64,000 nucleotides of DNA from Crenothrix sp043729335 (GCF_043729335.1 NZ_JAYTLQ010000034.1:7688-71687), one strand, 5' to 3'; shown: positions 28,205 to 37,750, numbered from the stretch's first letter. A program made the numbers and translations. The notes: generated by a model from the letters alone, not told the origin.

Positions 28205-29481
28205 TGATGCACTTTGACTCGTTACAGGGCTGGCTCACTTGGCAGGAAAGCCTTCATCCTTTAGCAATAGACTTAGGGCTAGAGCGGGCAGCGCACATCT
28301 ATCACGTGCTTAATCCGGATGCCATAAAACCCCCTACGATTACCATTGCCGGCACTAATGGCAAGGGTTCGTGTGTGGCTTTTTTGGAGGCCATTTATGC
28401 CGCTGAAGGCTATTGTGTCGGTTCGTATACTTCGCCACATATCCAAAAATATAACGAAAGAATAAGAATAAACGGTAAACCCGTTTCCGATGCACTGATT
28501 TGTGAAGCCTTTGCACGCATAGAGTCGGCTCGCGAAGACATGTCACTGAGTTATTTTGAATTTGGCACACTGGCTGCCCTCGATATTTTTTGGCGTTTTA
28601 ATGTGGATATTCAACTGCTGGAAGTCGGTATGGGTGGACGATTAGATGCAGTCAATATCATTGATGCGGATATTGCTTTGGTCTCCAGCATTCATATCGA
28701 TCATGTCGATTGGCTAGGCGCTACGCGGGAAGCTATCGGCCATGAAAAAGCCGGTATTTTTAGGGCAAACACACCGGCCATTGTCGGCGACCCTAATCCT
28801 CCAGAATCATTGCGACAAAATGCCATTGACAAACACGCCTTACTTTACTGTATCGGCAAAGATTTTTCTTATCAAAAGCAGGCAACAGGTTGGAACTGGA
28901 CTGCCCAGGATTACACGTTAACAGAACTCCCAGAGCCGGGTTTAAAAGGTGAGCACCAATACCGTAACGCCTCTTCTGTTATTATGGCCATACAGCAATT
29001 GAATGATCGCATGCCAGTCAAGGAATCATCTATCCGGTCCGGCTTAAAAAATGTTAACTTACCCGGGCGCTTTCAACTGATAGAACTTAACAATGCTACG
29101 CCACTGTTATTAGATGTGGGACATAATCCCGAAGCTGTAGCCACACTGGCCGATTATATCAGTGCCGCTTATCCCAAAAGACGGGTACATGCTATTTTTT
29201 CGATGATGAAAGATAAAGACATTGCCAGTGTACTGAAAATTATGGCGCCGGTCATACATGCCTGGTATTTTGTACCGCTCACCAACCCCAGAGCCATTTC
29301 TACATCCGCCGTACAAGATTTTTTTTCACAATGTCAAATCGCTAACGTATCCTTTGACTATACTGCGTTTGCTGGCGCTTTTGCCGCAGCCAAAAAAAAA
29401 TGCCAAAATGACGATTTATTACTCGTTTTTGGCTCTTTTTTTTTGGTATCTGATTGCTTAAACGAACTTGAAGGTAAATAA
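28204..29481 (+). CDS. folC: Bifunctional dihydrofolate synthase/folylpolyglutamate synthase
   Basis: About 425 residues of the Mur ligase-like FolC family. ATP loop GTNGKGSCVAFLEA, then SYTSPHIQKYNERI, EVGMGGRLDAVN and HIDHVDWLG; the second domain has LDVGHNPEA. It adds glutamate to dihydropteroate and folates. I start it at the ATG overlapping the accD stop (TGATG); an in-frame TTG three bases earlier and an ATG three bases later are alternatives. Together with FolP at 17839, two folate-synthesis steps are in this window. Confidence 0.95.
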   Translation: MMHFDSLQGWLTWQESLHPLAIDLGLERAAHIYHVLNPDAIKPPTITIAGTNGKGSCVAFLEAIYAAEGYCVGSYTSPHIQKYNERIRINGKPVSDALICEAFARIESAREDMSLSYFEFGTLAALDIFWRFNVDIQLLEVGMGGRLDAVNIIDADIALVSSIHIDHVDWLGATREAIGHEKAGIFRANTPAIVGDPNPPESLRQNAIDKHALLYCIGKDFSYQKQATGWNWTAQDYTLTELPEPGLKGEHQYRNASSVIMAIQQLNDRMPVKESSIRSGLKNVNLPGRFQLIELNNATPLLLDVGHNPEAVATLADYISAAYPKRRVHAIFSMMKDKDIASVLKIMAPVIHAWYFVPLTNPRAISTSAVQDFFSQCQIANVSFDYTAFAGAFAAAKKKCQNDDLLLVFGSFFLVSDCLNELEGK

Positions 29482-29485
29482 ACAA

Positions 29486-30325
29486 ATGGATCATGAATTA
29501 AAACAACGTTTAATTGGTGCTATCGTTGTCACCGCACTGGCAGCAATTTTTCTGCCCATGTTATTCGACGACCCTATTGACAATAGCGGTCAACAAGTTA
29601 GCGAACTGACCATTCCTAAAGCGCCAGAAAACCTGGCTCAAAATGTTGAAAAAAAGTTGCCCGAGGACTTCGGTCGAGCGCTTACTGCTCCAGACCAGGA
29701 GACCAATGCCAATCCTAATAGCACGAATGACACCGCCACCACAGCTACTAGCGAAGCGCCCGATCAGGTCACACAGCCCGAAGCGTCTGTAGATGAAGAG
29801 CTGGTGGTAACTGAAGACAATGAAGAGCCTAATTTAAATCAGCACACCAAAGCCAAAGTTGGCCCAGAAACTCTCGACACCGCCGAGGTTTTAGAAGCCG
29901 ATAAATCTGAGAGCGTAGAACCCGCGCCAGCTAAGCTAAAACCGGTTGCAGAGCCCGTCGTTTCAAATGTAGTCCCTGAACCGAAAATCAAGAAAAAACC
30001 TAAAAGCACTGAAATCGATAGCCATAAAACCGCATCCAAAGCAGAAAATAACCTTGAAAACACCACTGCGCATGACGCTAAAACAGCGATTGCAAAAACC
30101 AGTAGCTTGAGTCGCTGGTCTATTCAGGCCGGCAGTTTTAGTAAAAAAGAAAATGCTGTCGCCTTCTTAGAGAAGCTGAAAAAACAAGGTTTCCCGGTTA
30201 CATTACAGTCGAAAGGTGATATTTACAGACTGAAAATAGGTCCCGAACTGGATAAGCAACGCGCCCTTGACATGAAAAAAAGATTGGACAAGCAAAATAT
30301 TCAAGCTTTACTCATTGCCGAGTAA
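29486..30325 (+). CDS. dedD: DedD-like SPOR-domain inner-membrane protein
   Basis: 279 residues from ATG 29486; the frame also opens at a TTG inside folC. One N-terminal helix (RLIGAIVVTALAAIFLPMLF) is followed by a long Pro/Glu/Thr-rich linker (about 40-200). The C-terminal SPOR domain (RWSIQAGSFSKKENAVAFLEKLKKQG) binds denuded peptidoglycan at the division septum. The folC-dedD-cvpA order is conserved in Gammaproteobacteria. Confidence 0.88.
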   Translation: MDHELKQRLIGAIVVTALAAIFLPMLFDDPIDNSGQQVSELTIPKAPENLAQNVEKKLPEDFGRALTAPDQETNANPNSTNDTATTATSEAPDQVTQPEASVDEELVVTEDNEEPNLNQHTKAKVGPETLDTAEVLEADKSESVEPAPAKLKPVAEPVVSNVVPEPKIKKKPKSTEIDSHKTASKAENNLENTTAHDAKTAIAKTSSLSRWSIQAGSFSKKENAVAFLEKLKKQGFPVTLQSKGDIYRLKIGPELDKQRALDMKKRLDKQNIQALLIAE

Positions 30326-30375
30326 ATTGATACATTATTTTATCGTGTTGGCCTGTTATTTAACGGGTAAGCTAT

Positions 30376-30867
30376 ATGCTCTGGATAGATAATATTATTA
30401 TCGCAATAATTTTTATCTGCACTTTAGCTGGAGTTGTGCGTGGCTTGGTGGGCGAAATCATGTCGCTGGGCGGCTGGATGCTGTCAATAGGCATAGGCCT
30501 TAGCTTTAACCGGGAATTTTCGGTTTTACTTAACTTAACAGTGGCTAATCCTGCTGTTAAAGTTGCTTTGTCTTTTGTGGGTTTACTGATTATTACGTCA
30601 CTCATGGGCAATACCATCAATGCCTTGTTGATTGATATTATAAGAGGCACAAACTTAAGTTTTTTTAACCGCTTTTGGGCTATGTTCTTGGGCAGCGTAC
30701 ACGGTATTCTTATCGTTGCAACGCTTATTCTGTTAGCCGGATTATCGCCATTGCCGTCGGAATCTTGGTGGAACAACGCATTACTGATTCCCCCATTTCA
30801 ATCACTTGCTATTTTTATGAGGGATAATATCCCCTCCGAAATGGCATCTTATGTCAATTATCACTAA
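30376..30867 (+). CDS. cvpA: CvpA-family membrane protein
   Basis: 163 residues with four hydrophobic helices: IIIAIIFICTLAGVVRG, MSLGGWMLSIGIGLSF, VKVALSFVGLLIITSLMG and FLGSVHGILIVATLILLAG. The short motif ARG-like GVVRGLVGEI at the N-terminus is typical. Originally linked to colicin V production, its molecular role is still unclear. It lies directly upstream of purF, as in E. coli and Pseudomonas. Confidence 0.88.
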   Translation: MLWIDNIIIAIIFICTLAGVVRGLVGEIMSLGGWMLSIGIGLSFNREFSVLLNLTVANPAVKVALSFVGLLIITSLMGNTINALLIDIIRGTNLSFFNRFWAMFLGSVHGILIVATLILLAGLSPLPSESWWNNALLIPPFQSLAIFMRDNIPSEMASYVNYH

Positions 30868-30891
30868 CACTTCTACTGGGTCCAAACAATA

Positions 30892-32400
30892 ATGTGTGGT
30901 ATTGCTGCTATCGTTTCACATCAACCGGTTAATCAGGAATTATATGATGCACTTACCGTCTTGCAACACAGAGGCCAAGATGCTGCCGGTATCGTCACCT
31001 GCGAGAATGGAAGATTACATTTACGTAAGGAAAATGGCTTAACGCGTGATGTCTTCACCAATATCCAAATGTTGAAACTACGCGGAAACATGGGTATTGC
31101 CCATGTCCGCTACCCTACCGCAGGCTGTACCAGCTCTGCAGAAGCGCAGCCTTTTTATGTCAACTCACCTTTTGGCTTAACGCTTGCCCATAACGGCAAT
31201 TTAACCAATACCGAAGAACTTAAAAAAGCGCTGTTCATCGAAGACCAGCGGCATCTGAATACCGATTCTGACTCGGAAGTGCTGTTGAATATTTTTGCAC
31301 ATGAGCTGCAAAGCCTGGGTAAGATACATCTAAGCGTCGTCGATGTTTTTGAGGCCGTAGCGGGCGTACATCGTCGCTGTAAAGGCGCCTATGCCGTGGT
31401 CATCATGATAGCAGGTTTCGGTATTTTGGGTTTCAGGGATCCTAACGGTATAAGGCCTTTAATTTTTGGCGAACGCAAAACCGACGGCCAATCTGAATTC
31501 ATGATTGCATCAGAGAGTGTTGCATTGGATGTATTGGGTTTTTCGGTATTAAGAGACGTGCAACCGGGCGAGGCGGTGTTTATTGAACAATCCGGCATAC
31601 TGCATACCCACCAATGCGCTTCAAAGCCTGACCATTGCCCGTGTATCTTTGAATATGTCTATTTTGCCCGACCTGATTCTATTATCGACAACATTTCTGT
31701 ACACAAAGCCCGTTTACGCATGGGCGAAAAACTGGCCGCAAAAATCCTCAGAGTTTGGCCCGATCATGATATTGATGTTGTTATTCCTATACCCGATACC
31801 AGCCGCACAGCCGCGTTGCAAATGGCGTTTTTATTAGGCGTCAAGTTTCGGGAAGGGTTTATTAAAAACCGTTACATAGGCCGAACTTTCATCATGCCCG
31901 GCCAAAAAATGCGCGAAAAATCGGTACGCCAAAAACTCAATGCCATTGGCCTGGAATTTGAAGGCAAAAATGTCATGCTTGTAGATGACTCTATCGTTAG
32001 GGGCACAACTTCTGAGCAAATCATTCAAATGGCGCGCGATGCCGGTGCCAAAAAAGTCTATTTTGCGTCTGCTGCGCCACCGGTGCGCTACCCAAACGTA
32101 TACGGCATTGATATGCCTGCTGCGCACGAATTAATCGCGCATAACCGCACTGAAGATGAAGTCTGTGCGGAAATAACCGCAGACCGGCTGATTTATCAAG
32201 ATTTAAATGATTTAATTGATGCAGTGCGCAAAGGCAATCCCGACATTAAGCATTTTGATACCTCGTGCTTCAGTAAAGAATATATTACTGGCGATGTCGA
32301 TGATGCCTATCTGGATCGCATCGAAATGCTACGCAATGACAGTGCTCAAAGCGCACGCAACACGCAATCGTGTATCATCGAAATGCAAAATAACAACTGA
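30892..32400 (+). CDS. purF: Amidophosphoribosyltransferase
   Basis: 502 residues. Begins MCGIAAIV, so Cys2 becomes the N-terminal nucleophile after Met removal. LQHRGQDAAGI belongs to the glutaminase domain. The phosphoribosyltransferase domain has the PRPP loop VMLVDDSIVRGTTS. It makes phosphoribosylamine, the first committed step of purine synthesis. A terminator-like hairpin follows 32 bp after the stop. Confidence 0.97.
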   Translation: MCGIAAIVSHQPVNQELYDALTVLQHRGQDAAGIVTCENGRLHLRKENGLTRDVFTNIQMLKLRGNMGIAHVRYPTAGCTSSAEAQPFYVNSPFGLTLAHNGNLTNTEELKKALFIEDQRHLNTDSDSEVLLNIFAHELQSLGKIHLSVVDVFEAVAGVHRRCKGAYAVVIMIAGFGILGFRDPNGIRPLIFGERKTDGQSEFMIASESVALDVLGFSVLRDVQPGEAVFIEQSGILHTHQCASKPDHCPCIFEYVYFARPDSIIDNISVHKARLRMGEKLAAKILRVWPDHDIDVVIPIPDTSRTAALQMAFLLGVKFREGFIKNRYIGRTFIMPGQKMREKSVRQKLNAIGLEFEGKNVMLVDDSIVRGTTSEQIIQMARDAGAKKVYFASAAPPVRYPNVYGIDMPAAHELIAHNRTEDEVCAEITADRLIYQDLNDLIDAVRKGNPDIKHFDTSCFSKEYITGDVDDAYLDRIEMLRNDSAQSARNTQSCIIEMQNNN

Positions 32401-32432
32401 CGCAAACACAGCAGGCAGCATGGTTAGCAACA

Positions 32433-32461
32433 GGGCGGCCAACAACCGCCCTTCTTTTTTT
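32433..32461 (+). terminator. Terminator-like hairpin between purF and metZ
   Basis: GGGCGG (32433-32438) pairs with CCGCCC (32446-32451) over a 7-base loop, followed by TTCTTTTTTT. It lies only 22 bp before the metZ ATG, so metZ would depend on read-through or on a promoter inside purF. Confidence 0.7.
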
Positions 32462-32482
32462 CTACTACTCTCCCATAATCCT

Positions 32483-33664
32483 ATGAAAGACATTGATTGG
32501 AACGACTATTCCCTGGAAACTAAGGCCATCCGTGCCGGACACAATCGCACTCATGAAGATGAACACAGCATAGGCATTTTTACCACTTCCAGTTATGTGT
32601 TTAAAAATGCCGAGGAAGCCGCGCTACGCTTTACTGGCCAAAAAGCCGGTAATATTTATTCGCGTTTTACTAACCCTACGGTCAATGCATTCCAGGAACG
32701 TCTGGCATTAATGGAAAAAGGTGAGCGCTGCCTGGCTTTTGCATCCGGCATGGCTGCCATTATGGCCGTAGGCATGGGATTGCTACAAGCCGGTGATCAT
32801 ATCGTCTGTTCGCGCGGCGTATTTGGCAATACTGTACTGCTATTTCAAAACTATTTTGGCAAGTTTGGCGTAAGCACCGATTTCGTGGATTTGACGGATG
32901 CCAATGCCTGGGAGGCTGCTATTAAGCCTAATACCCGATTTTTATTTTTAGAAACACCGTCAAATCCTCTCACTGAAATTGCAGATATTGAATTACTTGC
33001 TAATATTGCTCATAAGAATAACTGTTTATTGATTGTTGATAATTGCTTTTGCACGCCGGTCTTACAAAGACCCTTTGAATTAGGTGCAGACATTGTTATC
33101 CATTCAGCCACTAAATACCTGGATGGCCAAGGCCGGTGTATTGGTGGTGCAGTTATTGCCAGTAACGAGATTATAGAAAAATATATCTATCCGTATTTGC
33201 GTACCGGCGGCGCCACCATGAGTCCGTTTAATGCCTGGGTGTTTTTATCAGGCCTTGAAACCTTGGCGATAAGAATGAAAGCCCATTGCGACAGTGCCTT
33301 TGAACTGGCTTTGTGGCTGGAACAACAACCCGGAGTAAACCGCGTGCTATATCCTGGTTTGTCGTCCCATCCACAACATGAACTGGCAAAACGTCAACAA
33401 AGCCATTTTGGCGGCATTGTCAGTTTTGAAGTGACAGGTGGCAAAGACCACGCATGGCGGCTTATTGATGCCACTAGAATGATCTCCATAACGGCCAATT
33501 TAGGAGATGTTAAAAGTACGATAACGCATCCGGCAACCACCACACATGGTCGCCTGACTCCAGAGGTACGGGCGTTAGCAGGCATTAAGGACGGATTGGT
33601 AAGAATTTCGGTAGGGCTTGAAAATAATGACGATATTAAAAACGACCTTCTAAGAGGGTTATAG
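32483..33664 (+). CDS. metZ: O-succinylhomoserine sulfhydrylase
   Basis: 393 residues from ATG 32483, a Cys/Met-metabolism PLP enzyme. The PLP lysine is in HSATKYLDGQGR; YSRFTNPTV and LETPSNPL are family motifs. The LDGQGR sequence and the purF-adjacent position point to MetZ rather than MetB or MetC. It makes homocysteine directly from O-succinylhomoserine and sulfide. A longer frame opening at 32216 overlaps purF and is not the gene. Confidence 0.93.
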   Translation: MKDIDWNDYSLETKAIRAGHNRTHEDEHSIGIFTTSSYVFKNAEEAALRFTGQKAGNIYSRFTNPTVNAFQERLALMEKGERCLAFASGMAAIMAVGMGLLQAGDHIVCSRGVFGNTVLLFQNYFGKFGVSTDFVDLTDANAWEAAIKPNTRFLFLETPSNPLTEIADIELLANIAHKNNCLLIVDNCFCTPVLQRPFELGADIVIHSATKYLDGQGRCIGGAVIASNEIIEKYIYPYLRTGGATMSPFNAWVFLSGLETLAIRMKAHCDSAFELALWLEQQPGVNRVLYPGLSSHPQHELAKRQQSHFGGIVSFEVTGGKDHAWRLIDATRMISITANLGDVKSTITHPATTTHGRLTPEVRALAGIKDGLVRISVGLENNDDIKNDLLRGL

Positions 33665-33681
33665 CGAAGAACAGGGACACC

Positions 33682-35391
33682 ATGGATTTAACAAGCGCAA
33701 GCAATTTACTCAGTAATAACGTAAAAATTCTTAAAAGTGAAGCCTCAAAAACCGCCTATCAAGGCGTGCTTATTGCGGTAGGCAGCATTCTTGTCGCAAC
33801 GTGCTTGGTCAGCTTTTACGTTAATAACAGTATCTCTTTAGAAAATCTATGGTTGGCCCAAAGGAATAATGTCGCTCTGTGGATATTGGATGTTATCCCT
33901 TTTGTGTTTGGAGTTTGGGGGCAACATTCTAGTTCAGTCATGGCTTATCAGGCCGGGGCGCTGATTTTCGATCAGACACAAGAGTTACGCACTCGGGCGA
34001 TAGATCTGGAAAAACACACTAATCATGTGAGTACCCACGATCTTTTAACCGACTTACCCAACCGGGCACTGTTTTATGATCGGGTCGCGCGTGCCATTTC
34101 GTCCGCTAATCTTCCCAACAGCCAATTGTCAATTTTGTTGGTGGAAATTGAGAACTTTAAGGATGTTTACGATACCTTGGGCAGAAATAGCAGCGACCAT
34201 ATTCTTAAACAAATTTCCATACGCTTACAGGGTGCAAGCTCGGAAGATGACAGTGTTGCCAAAATAGATGGCAATGTCTTTGGTATTCTTATTTCCCATA
34301 GTGCAGATTTAAGTGAAGCCGAGCAACTTGCCAGACATATCCAAAAAGCCATGGAAGCGCCATTTATTATTGAAAGGCTGCAAGTAGGTATGCACGCCAA
34401 TATTGGTATTGTACATTTTCCAGGGCATGGTGAAGATGTAGACACTTTAGTGCAAAAAGCCGGTGTTGCCCTGCATATAGCGCAAAAATCCGCCAAGGGC
34501 TATGCCTTGTATGAAATTTCATTTGACAAACATACACCGCTACGCCTGACCTTAATGTCAGAATTACGCAGAGCCATCGAAAAAAATGATCTGGCCTTGT
34601 TTTATCAACCTAAAGTATCTCTACAAACCAATGAATTGTGTGGCGCTGAAGCCTTAGCCCGTTGGAATCATCCGACACACGGCTTTATTGCACCTGACGA
34701 ATTTATCCCAATGGCCGAACGCACACGGATGATAAAACAGCTCACTCAATGGGTGTTAAAGCGTGCTTTTCGCGATTGTGCCATTTGGCATGAACAAGGT
34801 ATTGATATCAAAATTTCGGTCAATTTATCAACCCGCGATTTACACGATCCTGATCTACCGGATTTAATCGCTGGCATTGCCGCCTCAACCGGCATTAAAC
34901 CCGAATGGATTATTCTGGAAATTACCGAAAGTGCGGTAATGAACGAACCAGAAAATGCGCTGGCCATCATCAACCGCTTACATGACATGGGCTATCAATT
35001 TTCTATTGATGATTTTGGCACGGGATATTCGTCGCTCGCCTATCTTAAAAAATTACCTTTAGCAGAACTTAAAATAGATAAATCTTTTGTCATGGACTTA
35101 ATGAATAGCGAAAATGATGTTGCTATTGTTAAAGCCATTATTAATCTGGCGCATAATTTAGGCTTATCCGTCACCGCTGAAGGCGTTGAAACTGAAGAGA
35201 TACTGGCAAAACTCAAAGACTACGACTGCGATATCGTTCAAGGTTACTTTATGAGCAAACCTTTGCCGGTCAATGAGTTTAACAACTGGGTAAAGAAATC
35301 AAAATTACCCGCTTGCCCGGCGTTCCCCGCGTTAAGATCAAACACGCTCATTTCCGATGCTATGGAAAAATATCAATCCAAACCACGCTGA
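33682..35391 (+). CDS. EAL-domain c-di-GMP phosphodiesterase with degenerate GGDEF domain
   Basis: 569 residues. Two N-terminal helices (VLIAVGSILVATCLVSFYV, and about 70-80) flank a short sensor-less segment. A GGDEF-like domain (about 115-275) has DGNVF where GGDEF should be, so cyclase activity is unlikely. The EAL domain (about 285-550) keeps the signature: EALARW, VNLS, EITESAV, DDFGTGYSSL, LKIDKSFV, AEGVET and QGYFMSKPL. It probably hydrolyses c-di-GMP at the membrane. It follows metZ by 17 bp. Confidence 0.9.
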   Translation: MDLTSASNLLSNNVKILKSEASKTAYQGVLIAVGSILVATCLVSFYVNNSISLENLWLAQRNNVALWILDVIPFVFGVWGQHSSSVMAYQAGALIFDQTQELRTRAIDLEKHTNHVSTHDLLTDLPNRALFYDRVARAISSANLPNSQLSILLVEIENFKDVYDTLGRNSSDHILKQISIRLQGASSEDDSVAKIDGNVFGILISHSADLSEAEQLARHIQKAMEAPFIIERLQVGMHANIGIVHFPGHGEDVDTLVQKAGVALHIAQKSAKGYALYEISFDKHTPLRLTLMSELRRAIEKNDLALFYQPKVSLQTNELCGAEALARWNHPTHGFIAPDEFIPMAERTRMIKQLTQWVLKRAFRDCAIWHEQGIDIKISVNLSTRDLHDPDLPDLIAGIAASTGIKPEWIILEITESAVMNEPENALAIINRLHDMGYQFSIDDFGTGYSSLAYLKKLPLAELKIDKSFVMDLMNSENDVAIVKAIINLAHNLGLSVTAEGVETEEILAKLKDYDCDIVQGYFMSKPLPVNEFNNWVKKSKLPACPAFPALRSNTLISDAMEKYQSKPR

Positions 35392-35433
35392 ACTCTAAAC
35401 AATGCGCAAGCGGTAAAAATCAGTGATGTCTAT

Positions 35434-35546
35434 TGGCTGCCAACTCAAGACGGGACAGTTTAAAAAAGCCGTTCGTGGAGCCTGTCGAACCATGAACAAC
35501 AAATCCTTCGGCAAGCTCGAACGGATATCCCGTCTTAGTTGGTAGT
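35434..35546. repeat. Palindromic element, arm type 1 with GTTCG core
   Basis: Outer arms: GGCTGCCAACTCAAGACGGG (35435-35454) matches the complement of the sequence at 35528-35546. The core from 35470 is GTTCGTGGAGCCTGTCGAAC and a near-complement, the same core as at 3048. The arms match those of the elements at 35861, 50058 and 63902. The stop codon of the next small gene lies just outside. Confidence 0.78.
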
Positions 35547-35550
35547 GTGT

Positions 35551-35733
35551 TTATTTAACAGTAATCTCTATTTTTACACCTTGCTTTGCGAGCTCTTCCT
35601 GCAAGCGGTTTGCAATTTCCATCTCAACTTTCTTTTGTATATCAACTCTAAACAATTTACCAATAAACAACATAAACCAGTTTTGCTGCATTTCTGCAAG
35701 TTCTTCAGCGTTTTCGATATGAATTTCAATCAT
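35551..35733 (-). CDS. Small unknown protein, 60 residues
   Basis: I do not recognise this family. The ATG (35731-35733) is preceded by CAGGAG seven bases upstream, a strong ribosome site. The protein reads as one long charged helix: MIEIHIENAEELAEMQQNW, a short hydrophobic FMLFIGKLF, then VDIQKKVEMEIANRLQEELAKQGV and a final strand. It has no Cys and no signal peptide. It lies alone between two palindromic elements, on the strand opposite to the EAL gene. The ribosome site and non-random composition favour a real gene. Confidence 0.55.
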   Translation of the reverse strand: MIEIHIENAEELAEMQQNWFMLFIGKLFRVDIQKKVEMEIANRLQEELAKQGVKIEITVK

Positions 35734-35860
35734 CTGATAACTCCTGGGTAATCTATTGAAGACAAAGCGATAAGATAAGCTAAAAATCGTCCTGTAAATT
35801 GATCTGGCGCAAATGAACCCAACAAAATTACTTGCACGTTGCCTGTAATGTAATCAGCAA

Positions 35861-36019
35861 TTTAAAATTTTGGCTACCAACTTAACGCGGGACAGGTATT
35901 GCTCCTTCTCCCTGAGGGAGAAGGCTGGGATGAGGGTGATTTAAACTTCCCCTCACCCAACCCTCTCCCTCCGGAGAGGGCTTTTGTCCCGTCTTAAGTA
36001 TGTAGCCAAAAATTTTAAA
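35861..36019. repeat. Palindromic element, arm type 1 with GAGGGAGAAGG core
   Basis: TTTAAAATTTTGGCTACCAA from 35861, continuing to CGGGACA, matches the complement of 35985-36019 over about 35 bases with few mismatches. Inside, CTTCTCCCTGAGGGAGAAGG and GATGAGGGTGA are mirrored by TCACCCAACCCTCTCCC and GGAGAGGG, a second nested hairpin. The core differs completely from the element 300 bp away although the outer arms are the same. No coding potential. 35734-35860 shows nothing else. Confidence 0.82.
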
Positions 36020-36083
36020 GGTCATTAAGAACAGAGACCTGAGGAGCTTGATAACCCCGTCAGGTCCTAAATACGCTGTTTAA

Positions 36084-37628
36084 TTAAACATCGCCTTTTT
36101 GAGGATGCTTACGCTGATCTGGGCTTTGTAACTTGTTTAAGGCATTAATATAGGCTTTTGCAGAGGCAATAACAATATCAGTATCCGCCCCTAAGCCATT
36201 CACAATACGACCGCCTTTTTCAAGTCGCACAGTCACTTCACCCTGTGAATCGGTACCGTTAGTAATATTATTAACTGAATACAGCTCTAAAATAGCCTCG
36301 GACATTACCAATTTTTCTATGGCTTTTAAACTGGCATCCACCGCGCCACCGCCCTCAGAATTACCGGTAATTTCCTGGTTATTAATCCGCAATGTCACTT
36401 TGGCATTGGGTATTTCCCCTGTTTCTGAACAAACCTTCAAGGCAATCAGCTTGATAATTTCATCTTCGGCTTCAAAACCCGCCTCTGAAATCAACATCTG
36501 TAAATCTTCATCAAAAATTTCGTGTTTCTTATCTGCCAATTGTTTAAAGCGCGAGAACGCCTCGTTTAATTCAGCTTCAGAAGTAAACTCAAAACCCAGT
36601 TCGGTGATGCGACTTTTAAAGGCATTTCGACCCGAATGCTTGCCTAATACCATCCGGTTAGCCGACCAGCCAACATCTTCAGCGCGCATGATTTCGTAAG
36701 TTTCGCGGCTTTTCAACACGCCATCTTGATGGATACCCGCTTCATGTGCAAACGCGTTAGCACCCACAATCGCCTTATTGGGTTGCACTGGAAAGCCAGT
36801 AATCGATGACACCAGTTTGGAACACGTTAAAATTTCACGGGTATCAATTCGGGTTTGGCAATCGAATACGTCATGACGCGTACGCACCGCCATCACCACT
36901 TCTTCCAATGACGCATTACCGGCGCGTTCACCCAAGCCGTTAATGGTACATTCCACTTGTCTTGCACCGTTCATAACAGCCGCCAAGGAATTGGCCACCG
37001 CAAGTCCTAAATCATTGTGGCAATGTACCGAAAAAATCGCCTTGTCAGAGTTGGGAATACGCTGTATCAAACTGGCGATAGTCGCGCCAAACTGCTGTGG
37101 CACGCTGTAACCTACGGTATCCGGTATGTTAAGCGTTCTGGCACCGGCATTAATGACCGCTTCCAAAATACGACATAAGAAATCTTCATCAGAGCGCCCT
37201 GCATCTTCCGGGGAGAACTCCACATCGTCGGTGTACTGCCGCGCACGTTTTACCGCGCGTACCGCATGCTCAATCACTTGCTCCGGTGTCATCTGCAATT
37301 TCATTTGCATGTGTATCGGCGAGGTTGCAATAAAGGTGTGAATACGTGATTGTTTAGCACCTTTAAGCGCTTCACCGGCTCGGTCTATGTCTTTATCTAA
37401 GGCTCTGGCTAAACCGCATACGGTACTGTCTTTGATAATATTAGCAACCGCTTGCACCGATTCAAAATCGCCGGGACTTGCGGCTGGAAAACCGGCTTCG
37501 ATAATATCAACGCGTAAGCGTTCCAACGCCCGCGCTATTCTGACTTTTTCATCGCGGGTCATAGAGGCACCAGGGCTTTGCTCGCCATCGCGCAAAGTGG
37601 TATCAAATATAATTAATTTGTCTTTCAT
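36084..37628 (-). CDS. leuA: 2-isopropylmalate synthase
   Basis: 514 residues from ATG 37626-37628, the usual length; an in-frame ATG at 37661 would add 11 unconserved residues. DTTLRDGEQSPGASM is the metal and substrate signature, and CHNDLGLAVANSLAA holds metal-binding histidine. The C-terminal leucine-sensing domain (about 390-505) includes GEVTVRLEKGG. It condenses ketoisovalerate with acetyl-CoA to start leucine synthesis. A 230-bp leader with a hairpin precedes it. leuB is 11 kb away and leuCD are not in the window. Confidence 0.95.
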   Translation of the reverse strand: MKDKLIIFDTTLRDGEQSPGASMTRDEKVRIARALERLRVDIIEAGFPAASPGDFESVQAVANIIKDSTVCGLARALDKDIDRAGEALKGAKQSRIHTFIATSPIHMQMKLQMTPEQVIEHAVRAVKRARQYTDDVEFSPEDAGRSDEDFLCRILEAVINAGARTLNIPDTVGYSVPQQFGATIASLIQRIPNSDKAIFSVHCHNDLGLAVANSLAAVMNGARQVECTINGLGERAGNASLEEVVMAVRTRHDVFDCQTRIDTREILTCSKLVSSITGFPVQPNKAIVGANAFAHEAGIHQDGVLKSRETYEIMRAEDVGWSANRMVLGKHSGRNAFKSRITELGFEFTSEAELNEAFSRFKQLADKKHEIFDEDLQMLISEAGFEAEDEIIKLIALKVCSETGEIPNAKVTLRINNQEITGNSEGGGAVDASLKAIEKLVMSEAILELYSVNNITNGTDSQGEVTVRLEKGGRIVNGLGADTDIVIASAKAYINALNKLQSPDQRKHPQKGDV

Positions 37629-37750
37629 AAAAACGCCATTCAGGTAGAACACGCCACCCATTGTGGCATGTTATAAAATAAGATAGGTTTGGAAGTGTTT
37701 AATACAAAGATGGATGCCCGTTAGGGCAGGAATCTTAAAGACAGGAACGC

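Noticed and set aside
32216..32482. Upstream extension of the metZ frame
   Set aside because: It overlaps the 3' end of purF and contains the terminator; metZ homology starts at the ATG at 32483.
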